Shown: positions 44,670-52,435, numbered from the stretch's first letter. The stretch is 64,000 bases of DNA from Allosphingosinicella deserti (GCF_003012735.1 NZ_PXYI01000001.1:62001-126000); one strand, 5' to 3'. Numbers and translations are program-made. The notes: generated by a model not told the origin, from the sequence alone.

Positions 44670-44708
44670 GGGAGAAGGAAGGCGCAAGATGGGTGCTTGC
44701 AGGCTCAT
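44646..44708 (-). CDS. Candidate cysteine-rich leader peptide
   Basis: A 20-codon reading frame: ATG at 44708, a weakly hydrophobic start, and the C-terminus AACRRCC with three TGT codons in the last five, then TGA. AAAGGAA lies six bases before the ATG, a strong ribosome binding site. The start further upstream in the same frame lacks one. It is the first frame after the candidate promoter at 44877-44904 and precedes the organosulfur genes. Clustered Cys codons at the end of an upstream frame resemble cysteine-responsive leader peptides known from other bacteria; nothing is known about this one. Confidence 0.65.
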   Translation of the reverse strand: MSLQAPILRLPSPAACRRCC

Positions 44709-44854
44709 CGGTGTTCCTTTCGATCTGGAAACACGAGGCCGCCCGGCTGTCCGGCAAGGGCTCGTGCGCTTTAGCCATTGATGACGCGGCGCAATCTGCA
44801 TTCCGTCAAAAACCGCGGGTCGCGCTCGCACCCGGGGGTGCGCGGAGCCTGACC

Positions 44855-44873
44855 ATTGCTCTCGTTCAGCAAT
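44855..44873. promoter_or_regulatory. Inverted repeat ATTGCT-N7-AGCAAT
   Basis: A perfect 6-base inverted repeat that overlaps the predicted transcription start of the organosulfur operon, just downstream of the candidate -10. This is a position expected of a repressor site or the downstream half of an activator site. No cognate regulator gene is adjacent. Confidence 0.4.
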
Positions 44874-44876
44874 CCC

Positions 44877-44904
44877 AACCTAAAAGGTAGACAAAGAAAG
44901 TCAA
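44877..44904 (-). promoter_or_regulatory. Candidate promoter of organosulfur operon
   Basis: On the minus strand TTGACT (44904-44899), a 16-base spacer, and TAGGTT (44882-44877). The -35 is near consensus; the -10 is weak, consistent with activator dependence. The transcript would have a leader of about 160 bases before the cysteine-rich peptide. Confidence 0.45.
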
Positions 44905-45012
44905 GCGGGTTGCGGCAGTCCGGTGACCCGCAGAGACGAGGCGGGTGAAGCCGGACGGAAACATCGTCAAATCGCCTTCCAACCATCGCTCCGAGAGGTC
45001 CGACTCGGAACG

Positions 45013-46593
45013 CTACGGGCCGGCAAGGAATTCCTTGATGCATGCGGCCGCGCGTGGCCAGGCAGGCTCGGTCTCGAGCAGCAAATGGTTGCGGCTTTCG
45101 AGCAGGACGAATTCCGCGTTCGGAATCCCCGCGGCGAGTCGCCTGCCGGCGGCGAACGGCACGACGGCATCGTCGCGCCCATGGATGACGAGGGTGGGCA
45201 CGCGCACGTGCGGCAACAGCGATTCGACATCGATGTCGCCGAACGCATGCTGCAGCCGAACCGCATTTTCCGGCGAGGTCGAAACGCGCTGCAACTCGTT
45301 GAACCAGTCCGCCTCGGCCGGCGAGGCGTCGGGCAGGAACAGAGTGGTAAACATCTGGCGATAGGCGGGATTGTTCTTGCCCCATCCCTGACGCGTGAGG
45401 ATCATCATCGCTTCGCGCCGCTCGACCTCCTCGCGCGTGCCGCGACGCTTCCAGCCGACCGCATAGCCGCCGTAGAGAACCATGCGGCGGACGCGCTCGG
45501 GATGGCGAACGGCATAAGCGATCGACACGCTGCAGCCCTGCGATACGGCGAAAAGATCGAAGGTTTCGAGTCCGGCGGCGTCGACGACGCTGGCAAGATC
45601 GTCGACGAAGGCTTCGAACGAAATCTCGGCAGCGTTCCAGTCGGAGAGGCCGTTGCCCCGCTCATCGTAACGGACGATCTGCCGGTAGGTCGCAAGCTCG
45701 CGGATCCAGTGCCGCCAGAGCGGACTTTCCCAGTCCTGCTCGAGATGGTTGAGCCAGTTCGCGGTCTTGACGAGCGGCGGTCCGTCCCCGGCGATCGAGT
45801 AAGCGAGGCCGGTCCCGTCGGACGCCGTGCAGAATTTGACGTGCTGGACAGGCAAAGGCGGGGCTGATTCGGAGACCGCTACCGCGCCGCGCAGCGAAGG
45901 CGGCACGGGGACGTCGGCCTCGTCGAGCTTGCGGGTGCCGAGCATCCGCTGCTGATCGGCCTCGCTTCGGCGCCCGAGCCGATCGAGAAGATCGATCAAC
46001 GCCACACGGGCCAACGCGTCATAGGGGTCGAGCGTCGTCCAAAGCCGCGCGAGCGCGAGCGCGCGCTCCGGATCGATCGGGCGCTGGACGAGCTCGCGCA
46101 GGAGAGCGACGAAGCGTTTACGGGCATCTTCCCGCATGGCGATCAGCCATGCCTGATAATCGTCGCAGCGGGGTAGCTCCAAACCCTCGAGAAAGTCGCC
46201 CCACGCGGCCGTCGCGGCCTCCAGCACCGGCGTATCGACCTTGCGGATGTCGCCGGCAGCCACGTCGCGGAGGGTTCGCCAATCGACCGACAGGGCGCTG
46301 CAATCGAGGCCGACTTCCTCGCGGTCGGCAACCAGCCGGCACCCGCCCTCATCGTCGATCAGTCCGCGCAGCTTCGACAGGCTCCACCGCAGGGCGCCGC
46401 GGGGATCGTCGGGCACCTCCCAGAACATTTCGCAGAGACGCTCGCGGCGCACCTTGCGGTCGTTCGCGGCGAGGTAGCCGAGCAGGGCGCGAGTCTTCTT
46501 GGAGGCGGGGAGGGCCACCGGCTCTCCTTCGCGCTCGAGGGCCATCGTCCCCAGCAAATGTAGGGAGAGCGTCGTCCGCGACCCGCCCGGCAT
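45013..46593 (-). CDS. Winged-helix/BTAD regulator fused to an alpha/beta hydrolase
   Basis: 526 residues. Residues about 10-100 form an OmpR-type winged helix as in SARP/AfsR regulators (KTRALLGYLAANDRKVRRER then RGALRWSLSKLRGLI). Residues about 105-240 match the helical BTAD repeat domain. Residues about 255-526 are an alpha/beta hydrolase with nucleophile Ser351 (AVSQGCS), Asp474 or Asp475 (HGRDDAV) and His503 (RNHLLL). The regulator may sense a small molecule or a product through the hydrolase. A weak ribosome binding site precedes the ATG at 46593. It is upstream of the organosulfur locus, in the same orientation. Confidence 0.88.
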   Translation of the reverse strand: MPGGSRTTLSLHLLGTMALEREGEPVALPASKKTRALLGYLAANDRKVRRERLCEMFWEVPDDPRGALRWSLSKLRGLIDDEGGCRLVADREEVGLDCSALSVDWRTLRDVAAGDIRKVDTPVLEAATAAWGDFLEGLELPRCDDYQAWLIAMREDARKRFVALLRELVQRPIDPERALALARLWTTLDPYDALARVALIDLLDRLGRRSEADQQRMLGTRKLDEADVPVPPSLRGAVAVSESAPPLPVQHVKFCTASDGTGLAYSIAGDGPPLVKTANWLNHLEQDWESPLWRHWIRELATYRQIVRYDERGNGLSDWNAAEISFEAFVDDLASVVDAAGLETFDLFAVSQGCSVSIAYAVRHPERVRRMVLYGGYAVGWKRRGTREEVERREAMMILTRQGWGKNNPAYRQMFTTLFLPDASPAEADWFNELQRVSTSPENAVRLQHAFGDIDVESLLPHVRVPTLVIHGRDDAVVPFAAGRRLAAGIPNAEFVLLESRNHLLLETEPAWPRAAACIKEFLAGP

Positions 46594-46697
46594 CGTTGGA
46601 ATTTACCAGAACCGGCCGACCACGACAATTCACACGCCGATTCCAACGATCGCTTCCACGCTTGCGGTGCAGAAGCCTCGATCGAGAGGGAAAGGCA

Positions 46698-46814
46698 GTG
46701 AGCAAGATGATGGGTAACAAAGTGAGCAGCATGATGCCGAGCATCCTCGCCGGTTTTCTGGCCCTGATGTTCAGCGCGGTCGCCGTGACCGGCGCCGCAG
46801 GGCCGTTCGCCTGA
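46698..46814 (+). CDS. Small hydrophobic peptide
   Basis: 38 residues starting with GTG at 46698 after GAGGGAAAGGC. It has a short polar start (SKMMGNKVSSMMP), a single hydrophobic span and a C-terminus GAAGPFA. The pattern resembles short membrane or secreted peptides common in sphingomonads, but I know no function. It precedes a diiron protein gene by 44 bases and may be co-transcribed with it. Confidence 0.5.
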   Translation: MSKMMGNKVSSMMPSILAGFLALMFSAVAVTGAAGPFA

Positions 46815-46858
46815 GCGCGGACGCATTCTTCCGAAACCACCGTCCGCAGGAGCAATGC

Positions 46859-47770
46859 ATGCACCGGACCTTCACCTACGATGCGATTCTCGCCTCCTCC
46901 CAACGCGCCGCATGGCGCATCGAGGATGTCATTCCCGATGGCGCGGCGCTTGATTTCAAGCGGCCGTTCCTGCCCGAGCCGCTTGCCCGCACCTCGGCGG
47001 CGCCGGGGCTCGCGGAAAATGAGCGGCTGGCGCTCAACCACGTCAGGGCGCACGAATATCTCAGCATGTTCGGTCTGGTCGAGGAGTTCATCCTCCCGTT
47101 CATCCTGGATCATGTTCGCGCCGACCTGCGGCTGGACGACGACCGTATTCGTGCGCTCCTTCAGTTCGCCGGCGAAGAAGCGAAGCATATCCAGCTGTTC
47201 AGACGCTTTCACCAGGCATTCGCGCGCGATTTCGGCACGGACTGCGCGATGATCGGGCCGAGCGAGGCGATCTCCGCGAAGGTGCTGAGCCATCACCCGC
47301 TCGGCGTCGCCCTGTTCATCCTTCAGCTCGAGTGGATGACCCAGGCCCATTATCTTGGCAGCATCCGCGACGATGCGGATCTCGATCCGCTGATGAAGAG
47401 CCTGCTGCGCCACCACTGGATGGAGGAGGCCCAGCATGCCCGGCTCGACACGTTGATGGTCGAGGCGATGGCGGAGCGCCTGTCGGCGAACGAGATCGCA
47501 CAGGCGTTCGGCGACTATGTCTCGATCATCCGCTTCATGGACGACGGCCTCGCCGCACAGGCGGGGCTCAATCTCGGCGCGCTTGAGGACGCGTGCGGCC
47601 TCAGGCTCGGCGAAAGCGAGCGAGCTGCCCTCCAGGCGCAGCAGCATCAATCATCCCGGTGGACCTTTCTTGGTTCCGGAATGGCCCACCCGCGCTTTCA
47701 GGCCACCCTGGCGCACATCGCGCCCGCGGCACGGGCGCAGCTCGACGAGATTTCTTCGCTCTTTCACTAA
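46859..47770 (+). CDS. Ferritin-like diiron protein, AurF-like
   Basis: 303 residues. The metal-binding pattern is read as Glu75/76 (LVEEFILPF), EExxH at 106-110 (GEEAKH), Glu158 (LEWMTQ) and EExxH at 189-193 (MEEAQH), the four-helix arrangement of AurF-like p-aminobenzoate N-oxygenase and related diiron oxygenases. It needs iron or manganese and oxygen; substrate unknown. AGGAG precedes the ATG by six bases. It is followed 22 bases on by an OsmC-type gene, suggesting a shared role in peroxide or aromatic amine metabolism. Confidence 0.82.
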   Translation: MHRTFTYDAILASSQRAAWRIEDVIPDGAALDFKRPFLPEPLARTSAAPGLAENERLALNHVRAHEYLSMFGLVEEFILPFILDHVRADLRLDDDRIRALLQFAGEEAKHIQLFRRFHQAFARDFGTDCAMIGPSEAISAKVLSHHPLGVALFILQLEWMTQAHYLGSIRDDADLDPLMKSLLRHHWMEEAQHARLDTLMVEAMAERLSANEIAQAFGDYVSIIRFMDDGLAAQAGLNLGALEDACGLRLGESERAALQAQQHQSSRWTFLGSGMAHPRFQATLAHIAPAARAQLDEISSLFH

Positions 47771-47792
47771 CCTCTGACCCGGGAGACATGAC

Positions 47793-48356
47793 ATGACCGA
47801 AACGATTTTCGAAAGCCGCGTCAACGGCCTCGATCTCTCCGCCCTGGAGGACATGGTCGGCGCAGTCCGCCAGGATCCCGCCCGGGCGATCGTCCGGTTC
47901 AAGGTCAAGACCCGCTGGACCGGCCAGACTCGCAGCGAGACGATCGTCGAAGGCTACGAGCTCGGCGGGACACAGATCGACCGCCGCTTCAAGGTCGTCG
48001 CCGACGAGCCGGCCGAGCTGATGGGGCAGAACAGCGCCCCCAATCCGCAGGAATTGCTGATGACAGCGCTCAACGCCTGCATGATGGTCGGCTACGTCGC
48101 CAACGCGGCGCTGCGCGGCATCGAGCTCGACACGCTGGAGATCGACACCGAGGGACAGCTCGATCTGCGCGGCTTCCTCGGCCTCGATGAGGCCATCCCG
48201 CCGGGCTATCGCCAGCTCGATTACACGGTGCGGATCGGCGGGCCCGGCACGGCCGAGCAGTTCCAGGACATCCACCACGCCGTGATGAAGACCTCGCCCA
48301 ATTTCTTCAACCTGAACCAGCCCATCTGCATGAAGGGCCGGCTCGAGATCGTGTAA
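47793..48356 (+). CDS. OsmC-family peroxide-type protein
   Basis: 187 residues. The two redox cysteines of the OsmC/Ohr fold are read as Cys96 (TALNACMMVGY) and Cys179 (QPICMKG). The NPQELLMTALNAC segment is typical of the OsmC-like branch; the strict Ohr arginine motif is not obvious, so it may act on other substrates. GGGAG precedes the ATG. It is co-oriented and close to the diiron gene. A hairpin at 48376 follows. Confidence 0.88.
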   Translation: MTETIFESRVNGLDLSALEDMVGAVRQDPARAIVRFKVKTRWTGQTRSETIVEGYELGGTQIDRRFKVVADEPAELMGQNSAPNPQELLMTALNACMMVGYVANAALRGIELDTLEIDTEGQLDLRGFLGLDEAIPPGYRQLDYTVRIGGPGTAEQFQDIHHAVMKTSPNFFNLNQPICMKGRLEIV

Positions 48357-48681
48357 GGATCATCCGGGCGGCATCAGAGCCGACACCGAACGGCTCTTAC
48401 GTCACAGCCTGCGCAAGGGAAAGCTGCCCTGTGTGCGACTTGTCAGGGATCGCGCGCGGACGGCACGGATGAAAGCCGTTGCCGGCTGTTCCGGTGCCGG
48501 CGGAACTGCTGCCGGTCGTGCTTCGCTGCGTTGCAATGGTCGAGTCTGATCCCGCAACGATGCGATCATCTGCGGCAGCCGGCATGAGCTCGAGGATTTG
48601 CGTATCCGGCTTTTGCGCCTACATTGAACGAGGAACGTGGACGCGAAGGGAGCGATTTTGACGGTAGCGGGAGGCAGGTGG
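48357..48681. other. 325-base region without a confident gene
   Basis: Contains a hairpin just after the OsmC gene and otherwise no reading frame with family-like features. Frames crossing it have no ribosome binding site at a suitable place. Confidence 0.5.
48376..48397 (+). terminator. Hairpin after OsmC gene
   Basis: AGAGCCG and CGGCTCT pair perfectly across an 8-base loop 20 bases after the stop. It lacks a T-run, so the terminator call is tentative. Confidence 0.45.
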
Positions 48682-49032
48682 ATGATGGCGTTCTGGCTGC
48701 TGCTGGCGTCGATCCTCGCGCATGCGTTGCTTCCCGTGGGTTCGCCGCTCGCCCGCACCAGCGGCTCTGCGTTCAGTGCGACCACCGCCGAGGTGGCGCT
48801 CAGTCCCTCCCGAGAAGATGCTTTGTCGGACGGCGTGGCCGCAGCGCGGCCTTCCACCGACACCGGCGACGGACATCGGGGCCCGCCCGCTCTCCTCCTG
48901 CTCGCCGCGAGCCTGTTCTTCGCTGCCATGCTCGGCCGCCGCCCGGCGCCGCATCGGCCGTGCACGACGACCGCACCGATCGCGTCGTCGCCGCGGCAAT
49001 CGTTCGACGCGCGCGCCCCGCCGCGCCTCTGA
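48682..49032 (+). CDS. Hypothetical membrane protein, two spans
   Basis: 116 residues from the ATG at 48682 (MMAFWLLLASILAHALLP). A second hydrophobic stretch, ALLLLAASLFFAAML, is near residue 75, and both spans flank a Ser/Thr-rich loop; the last 35 residues are polar and Pro/Arg-rich. The layout resembles DUF2946-like proteins, but the Cys/His motif of that family is not evident. GAGGCAGG precedes the start. Its 3' end may be less certain; no known function. Confidence 0.5.
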   Translation: MMAFWLLLASILAHALLPVGSPLARTSGSAFSATTAEVALSPSREDALSDGVAAARPSTDTGDGHRGPPALLLLAASLFFAAMLGRRPAPHRPCTTTAPIASSPRQSFDARAPPRL

Positions 49033-49135
49033 TCCCGGGCTCGCCCGGCTCCTCACCGACATCGACACAGCACGCGCTGCCGCGTGCGCTCGCGCGCACG
49101 GGCAGGCCGGCGCGTGCGCAATCCGGATCAGACAT

Positions 49136-49450
49136 ATGGAACAGACTTTGCGCAAGAACAGCATTGCCGCCGATCCCGAGCGGCTGCACCACGTTCAGGG
49201 CCTCCTTGCCCGCTACCCCGGGATCGACGCCGACGAACGGCAGGACATCCTTCAGTATCTCCGCAAGGCGCCGGCGCTCGATGCCGGCCTGCTTACCGGC
49301 ATCGACGCGATCCGCCCGCAGCTCGATCGGTTCCGCATAGACCACCGCCAGCAACTCGGCCTGCAGAAACGGGATTATGTGGTGGTCGCAATCGTGTTGC
49401 TGTTCGTTGCGATCCTGTGCGGACTGCTTTGGGACGCCGGAATCGGCTGA
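49136..49450 (+). CDS. Small tail-anchored membrane protein
   Basis: 104 residues. A charged, helical N-terminal part (EQTLRKNSIAADPERLHHVQGLL) is followed by DADERQDILQYLRKAPALDAG and a single C-terminal span VVVAIVLLFVAILCGLLW with a short tail. This is a tail-anchored topology with the domain in the cytoplasm. No family recognised. It precedes the antiporter gene by 69 bases in the same direction and may be co-transcribed. Confidence 0.6.
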   Translation: MEQTLRKNSIAADPERLHHVQGLLARYPGIDADERQDILQYLRKAPALDAGLLTGIDAIRPQLDRFRIDHRQQLGLQKRDYVVVAIVLLFVAILCGLLWDAGIG

Positions 49451-49519
49451 GGCGAGACGTGGCGGCGGGCTTCCTTTCGCGGGCGGCCGCCGCCACGGAT
49501 CCGATACGGAGACACATCT

Positions 49520-51190
49520 ATGCCGCATCATACGCCGCTTATCGGCACCATCGTCGCGGGCCTCGTGGTCGCCTTCCTGATGGGCGCGCTCGCGCACCGG
49601 CTGAAGGTTTCGCCAATCGCCGGCTATCTGCTCGCCGGCGTGATCGTCGGCCCGTTCACGCCCGGGTTCGTCGCCGATCTCAACCTCGCTGCCGAGCTCG
49701 CGGAGATCGGCGTCATCCTGCTGATGTTCGGGGTCGGCCTGCATTTCTCGTTGCGGGACCTGCTCGCCGTCAAGAACATCGCTCTGCCGGGGGCGATCGT
49801 CCAGATCAGTGTCGCCACCCTGATGGGCATGGCGCTCGCCTGGAGCCTCGGCTGGCCGCTGCTCGGCGGGTTCGTGTTCGGCCTCGCTCTTTCGGTCGCC
49901 AGTACGGTCGTGCTGCTTCGCGCCTTGCAGGGACGCAATCTCATCGAAACCGAGCGCGGGCGGATCGCCGTCGGCTGGCTCATCGTCGAGGACCTTGCGA
50001 TGGTCCTCGCTTTGGTGCTGCTGCCGGCGATAGCAGGTGCGGCAGAAGGCACGCAGACCTCCGGCGCGGTCCTGCTCTCGGTGCTCGAAACCCTGCTGAA
50101 GGTCGCCGGCTTCGTCGCGCTGATGCTGATCGTCGGCCGGCGGGTGATTCCCTGGGCCTTGCACTGGGTGGTGCACAGCGGATCGCGTGAGCTGTTCCGG
50201 CTGGCGGTGCTCGCGATCGCGCTCGGCGTCGCGTTCGGCGCGGCTTTGGTGTTCGGCGTGTCGTTCGCGCTGGGTGCCTTCTTCGCCGGCATGATCCTCG
50301 GCGAGACCGAAATGAGCCGCAGGGCGGCCGAGGAGACGCTGCCGCTCCGCGACGCCTTCGCCGTCCTGTTCTTCGTCTCGGTCGGCATGCTGTTCGATCC
50401 GAAGGTGCTCGTCGAACAGCCTTTGCCGCTGTTCGCCACGGTGGCGATCATCGTGTTCGGCAAGTCGCTTGCCGCCTTCCTGATCGTCCGTGCCTTCCGC
50501 CATCCGACCGAGACCGCGATCGCCGTTTCCGCAAGTCTTGCGCAGATCGGCGAATTCTCGTTCATCCTGGCCGGGCTCGGCGCCGGCCTCGGCATCCTGC
50601 CGGAGGAGGGGCGGGATCTCATCCTGGCCGGCGCGATTCTCTCGATCCTGATCAATCCCTTCCTGTTCGGGCTCGTCGGCGCCCGCGGCAAGCGCGTCAG
50701 CGGTGCCGCGGCCGAGACCCATGCCGAGCAGGAAAGGGGTCGGCAGGCGCGGCGCGAGGAACATGTCCTCCTGGTCGGCTACGGCCGAGTCGGCAAGCTG
50801 ATCGCGGCAAACCTGCAGGCCGAGCAGCGTGCCTTCCTGCTGATCGAGGACCAAGCCGATGTCGCGCGCGCCGCGCGTGCGACGGGCATCGAGACGATCC
50901 TCGGCAACGCCACCGACCGCGAGATCCTTCGCAAGGCCGGGGTCGAGGAGGCGTCGAAGCTGCTGATCGCGATACCGGAAGGCTTCGAAGGGGGTGCGAT
51001 CGCGGAAAGCGCGCGGGCGCTCAATCCGGAGCTGCCGATCATTGCCCGGGCACATTCCGACGAGGAGGTCGCCTTCCTCGAGCGTTTCGGCGCGCGTCAT
51101 GTCGTGATGGGCGAGCGCGAGACGGCGGCACGAATGGTCGCGCTTGCCCGGGAGGTACGTCTCGCGGTGGCGGCGGAGTCGGCGGGCTGA
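49520..51190 (+). CDS. CPA2-family cation/proton antiporter with RCK domain (YbaL-like)
   Basis: 556 residues. About 12 spans (LKVSPIAGYLLAGVIVGPFTPG, ALSVASTVVLLRALQG, LFFVSVGMLFDP, SLAQIGEFSFILAGL) make up the Kef-type membrane domain, and a C-terminal TrkA-N domain begins at HVLLVGYGRVGKLIA with GxGxxG. The lack of a glutathione-binding loop typical of KefB/C and the layout favour the YbaL branch. It exchanges K+ or Na+ for protons in the inner membrane. ACGGAGA precedes the ATG. Confidence 0.92.
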   Translation: MPHHTPLIGTIVAGLVVAFLMGALAHRLKVSPIAGYLLAGVIVGPFTPGFVADLNLAAELAEIGVILLMFGVGLHFSLRDLLAVKNIALPGAIVQISVATLMGMALAWSLGWPLLGGFVFGLALSVASTVVLLRALQGRNLIETERGRIAVGWLIVEDLAMVLALVLLPAIAGAAEGTQTSGAVLLSVLETLLKVAGFVALMLIVGRRVIPWALHWVVHSGSRELFRLAVLAIALGVAFGAALVFGVSFALGAFFAGMILGETEMSRRAAEETLPLRDAFAVLFFVSVGMLFDPKVLVEQPLPLFATVAIIVFGKSLAAFLIVRAFRHPTETAIAVSASLAQIGEFSFILAGLGAGLGILPEEGRDLILAGAILSILINPFLFGLVGARGKRVSGAAAETHAEQERGRQARREEHVLLVGYGRVGKLIAANLQAEQRAFLLIEDQADVARAARATGIETILGNATDREILRKAGVEEASKLLIAIPEGFEGGAIAESARALNPELPIIARAHSDEEVAFLERFGARHVVMGERETAARMVALAREVRLAVAAESAG

Positions 51191-51242
51191 GGCGCCGAGC
51201 GAAGGGGCAGCGCGGCAGGATCGCCGCCCGCCGCCGCTCCGG

Positions 51243-51539
51243 TCAGTGGCTGTTGGCGTCGGCCTTGCCGTCGCCGACCTTGATGTCGACGTCGACGCCG
51301 TTGCGGAGTTCGCCGGCCTGGTCGTCGATCGCGTCGCCCGCCTTCTCCAGCTCGTTGCCGACGACGCCTGCCGTCGACTCCAGCGTGTTGCCGGCGTCCT
51401 CGGCGATCGACTCGATCGAGTTGCCGAGCGACTCCGCCGAATTCTCTGCTGCGGCTTCGGTCTTGTCGTCGACGTTGACGTTGCATGCGCCCAGAAGGCC
51501 GAGGCCGAGGATCGCCGCTGTTGAAACGATGCGCCGCAT
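51243..51539 (-). CDS. Small lipoprotein, helical
   Basis: 98 residues. A lipoprotein signal (STAAILGLGLLGACN) places the lipobox Cys at residue 19. The rest is acidic and predicted helical with heptad-like spacing (AENSAESLGNSIESIAEDAG, then NTLESTAGVVGNELEKAGD) and ends with a VDVDIKVGDGKAD strand. GGAG precedes the ATG at 51539. It is divergent from the opacity-type porin gene with a shared 195-base promoter region. Probably in the outer or inner membrane; function unknown. Confidence 0.72.
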   Translation of the reverse strand: MRRIVSTAAILGLGLLGACNVNVDDKTEAAAENSAESLGNSIESIAEDAGNTLESTAGVVGNELEKAGDAIDDQAGELRNGVDVDIKVGDGKADANSH

Positions 51540-51687
51540 TGGGTCTGCTCCACTCTGATCTTTGGGATGATCTAGGTAAATCGGGCGGTACGTGGCGGCA
51601 AGCGTGGCCGGCACAGACCTGCGGGATGCATTTTTAACACGTGCTACAAACTTAGTTGCATTTGTGCACTGAACTTCGCGCACCATC

Positions 51688-51706
51688 TCGAACGAGCTTC
51701 GTTCGA
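51688..51706. promoter_or_regulatory. Inverted repeat TCGAACGA-GCT-TCGTTCGA
   Basis: Perfect 8-base arms with a 3-base spacer, 29 bases upstream of the opacity-type gene and in the divergent region with the lipoprotein gene. It could be an operator or a leader hairpin; spacing to the start does not decide between them. Confidence 0.45.
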
Positions 51707-51734
51707 AGCTTGGACATTTTGAAGGTCACCCAAC

Positions 51735-52220
51735 ATGAAGACAATGATCCCGCTCGCGCTTGCGGCCGCCACCCTGTTCGCCGCACCCGCCTACGCCCAG
51801 ACGTCGGCCGCGAACTTTGCGGGTCCGCGCGTCGGCGCGGTGGTCGGCGTTGCCGACGATGATTTCGCCGGCACCGACACGTTCACCTACGGCGCCAATG
51901 TCGGCTACGATTACGATCTCGGCAACGCCATCGTCGGCATCACCGGCGAGTATCAGGACAGCGACGATACGGGCCGCGAGCTCGCCATCGTCGCCCGCGC
52001 CGGTGCGCCGGTCGGCAACAACGCGCTCCTGTATGGCCTCGCCGGCTACTCCAACCTTGGCTCGGGAACCGGCTATCACCTCGATGGCGTTCGCGTCGGC
52101 GCGGGTGTCGAGGTGGCGGTCAGCCCCAAGGTGTTCGTCAATCTCGAGCAGCGTTATTCGAACTACGAAGCCGGCGTCGACGGCTTCCAGACGGTCGCCG
52201 GCCTCGGCTTCCGCTTCTAA
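51735..52220 (+). CDS. Opacity-type outer membrane beta-barrel protein
   Basis: 161 residues. Signal peptide ending AAPAYAQT, then alternating beta strands (GVGVADDDF, YGANVGYDYDLG, ALLYGLAGYSNLG, VFVNLEQRYSNYE) and a C-terminal aromatic, GLGFRF, typical of an eight-stranded outer membrane barrel. It resembles OmpA-like or opacity (Omp25/31-type) porins. GAAGG precedes the ATG. A strong terminator follows, so it is a single gene unit. Confidence 0.88.
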   Translation: MKTMIPLALAAATLFAAPAYAQTSAANFAGPRVGAVVGVADDDFAGTDTFTYGANVGYDYDLGNAIVGITGEYQDSDDTGRELAIVARAGAPVGNNALLYGLAGYSNLGSGTGYHLDGVRVGAGVEVAVSPKVFVNLEQRYSNYEAGVDGFQTVAGLGFRF

Positions 52221-52240
52221 CCAGGTCGCAACACCGGAAC

Positions 52241-52269
52241 GGCGCGGGAGCCCGGCTCTCGCGCCTTTT
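52241..52269 (+). terminator. Intrinsic terminator after opacity-type gene
   Basis: GGCGCGGGAGC pairs with GCTCTCGCGCC (one GU pair) across a 3-base loop and is followed by TTTTC. It begins 20 bases after the stop at 52220. Confidence 0.85.
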
Positions 52270-52435
52270 CTCGTTCCAGGACGGCCTCCCTTCGTCGCGC
52301 CCAGGCGCACGTTCGTCGCGCGCTGCGGATCTGCGTCTCATCCTCTGCGCTTTTCGGCGCAGCGACGCTGATCGGCGCTGACGACATCGCCATCCTCCCG
52401 ACCGAAGCCGCAATTGGGGTGAAGGCAGGAGACAA

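Larger units (their letters stand above)
44709..45012. other. Intergenic promoter and leader region of organosulfur operon
   Basis: About 300 bases between the hydrolase-fused regulator (stop 45013) and the leader peptide. It contains a candidate promoter, an inverted repeat at its likely start point, and a weaker TTGACG element at 44804-44809. No further gene is seen. Confidence 0.6.

Noticed and set aside
44709-44831. A longer leader frame starting at 44831 in the same frame as the Cys-rich peptide
   Set aside because: The extension has no good ribosome binding site, while AAAGGAA precedes the internal ATG at 44708.
48800-51553. A 917-codon antisense frame over the antiporter gene
   Set aside because: The plus strand encodes a clear CPA2 antiporter with a TrkA-N domain. 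The minus frame is charged low-complexity sequence typical of a shadow.
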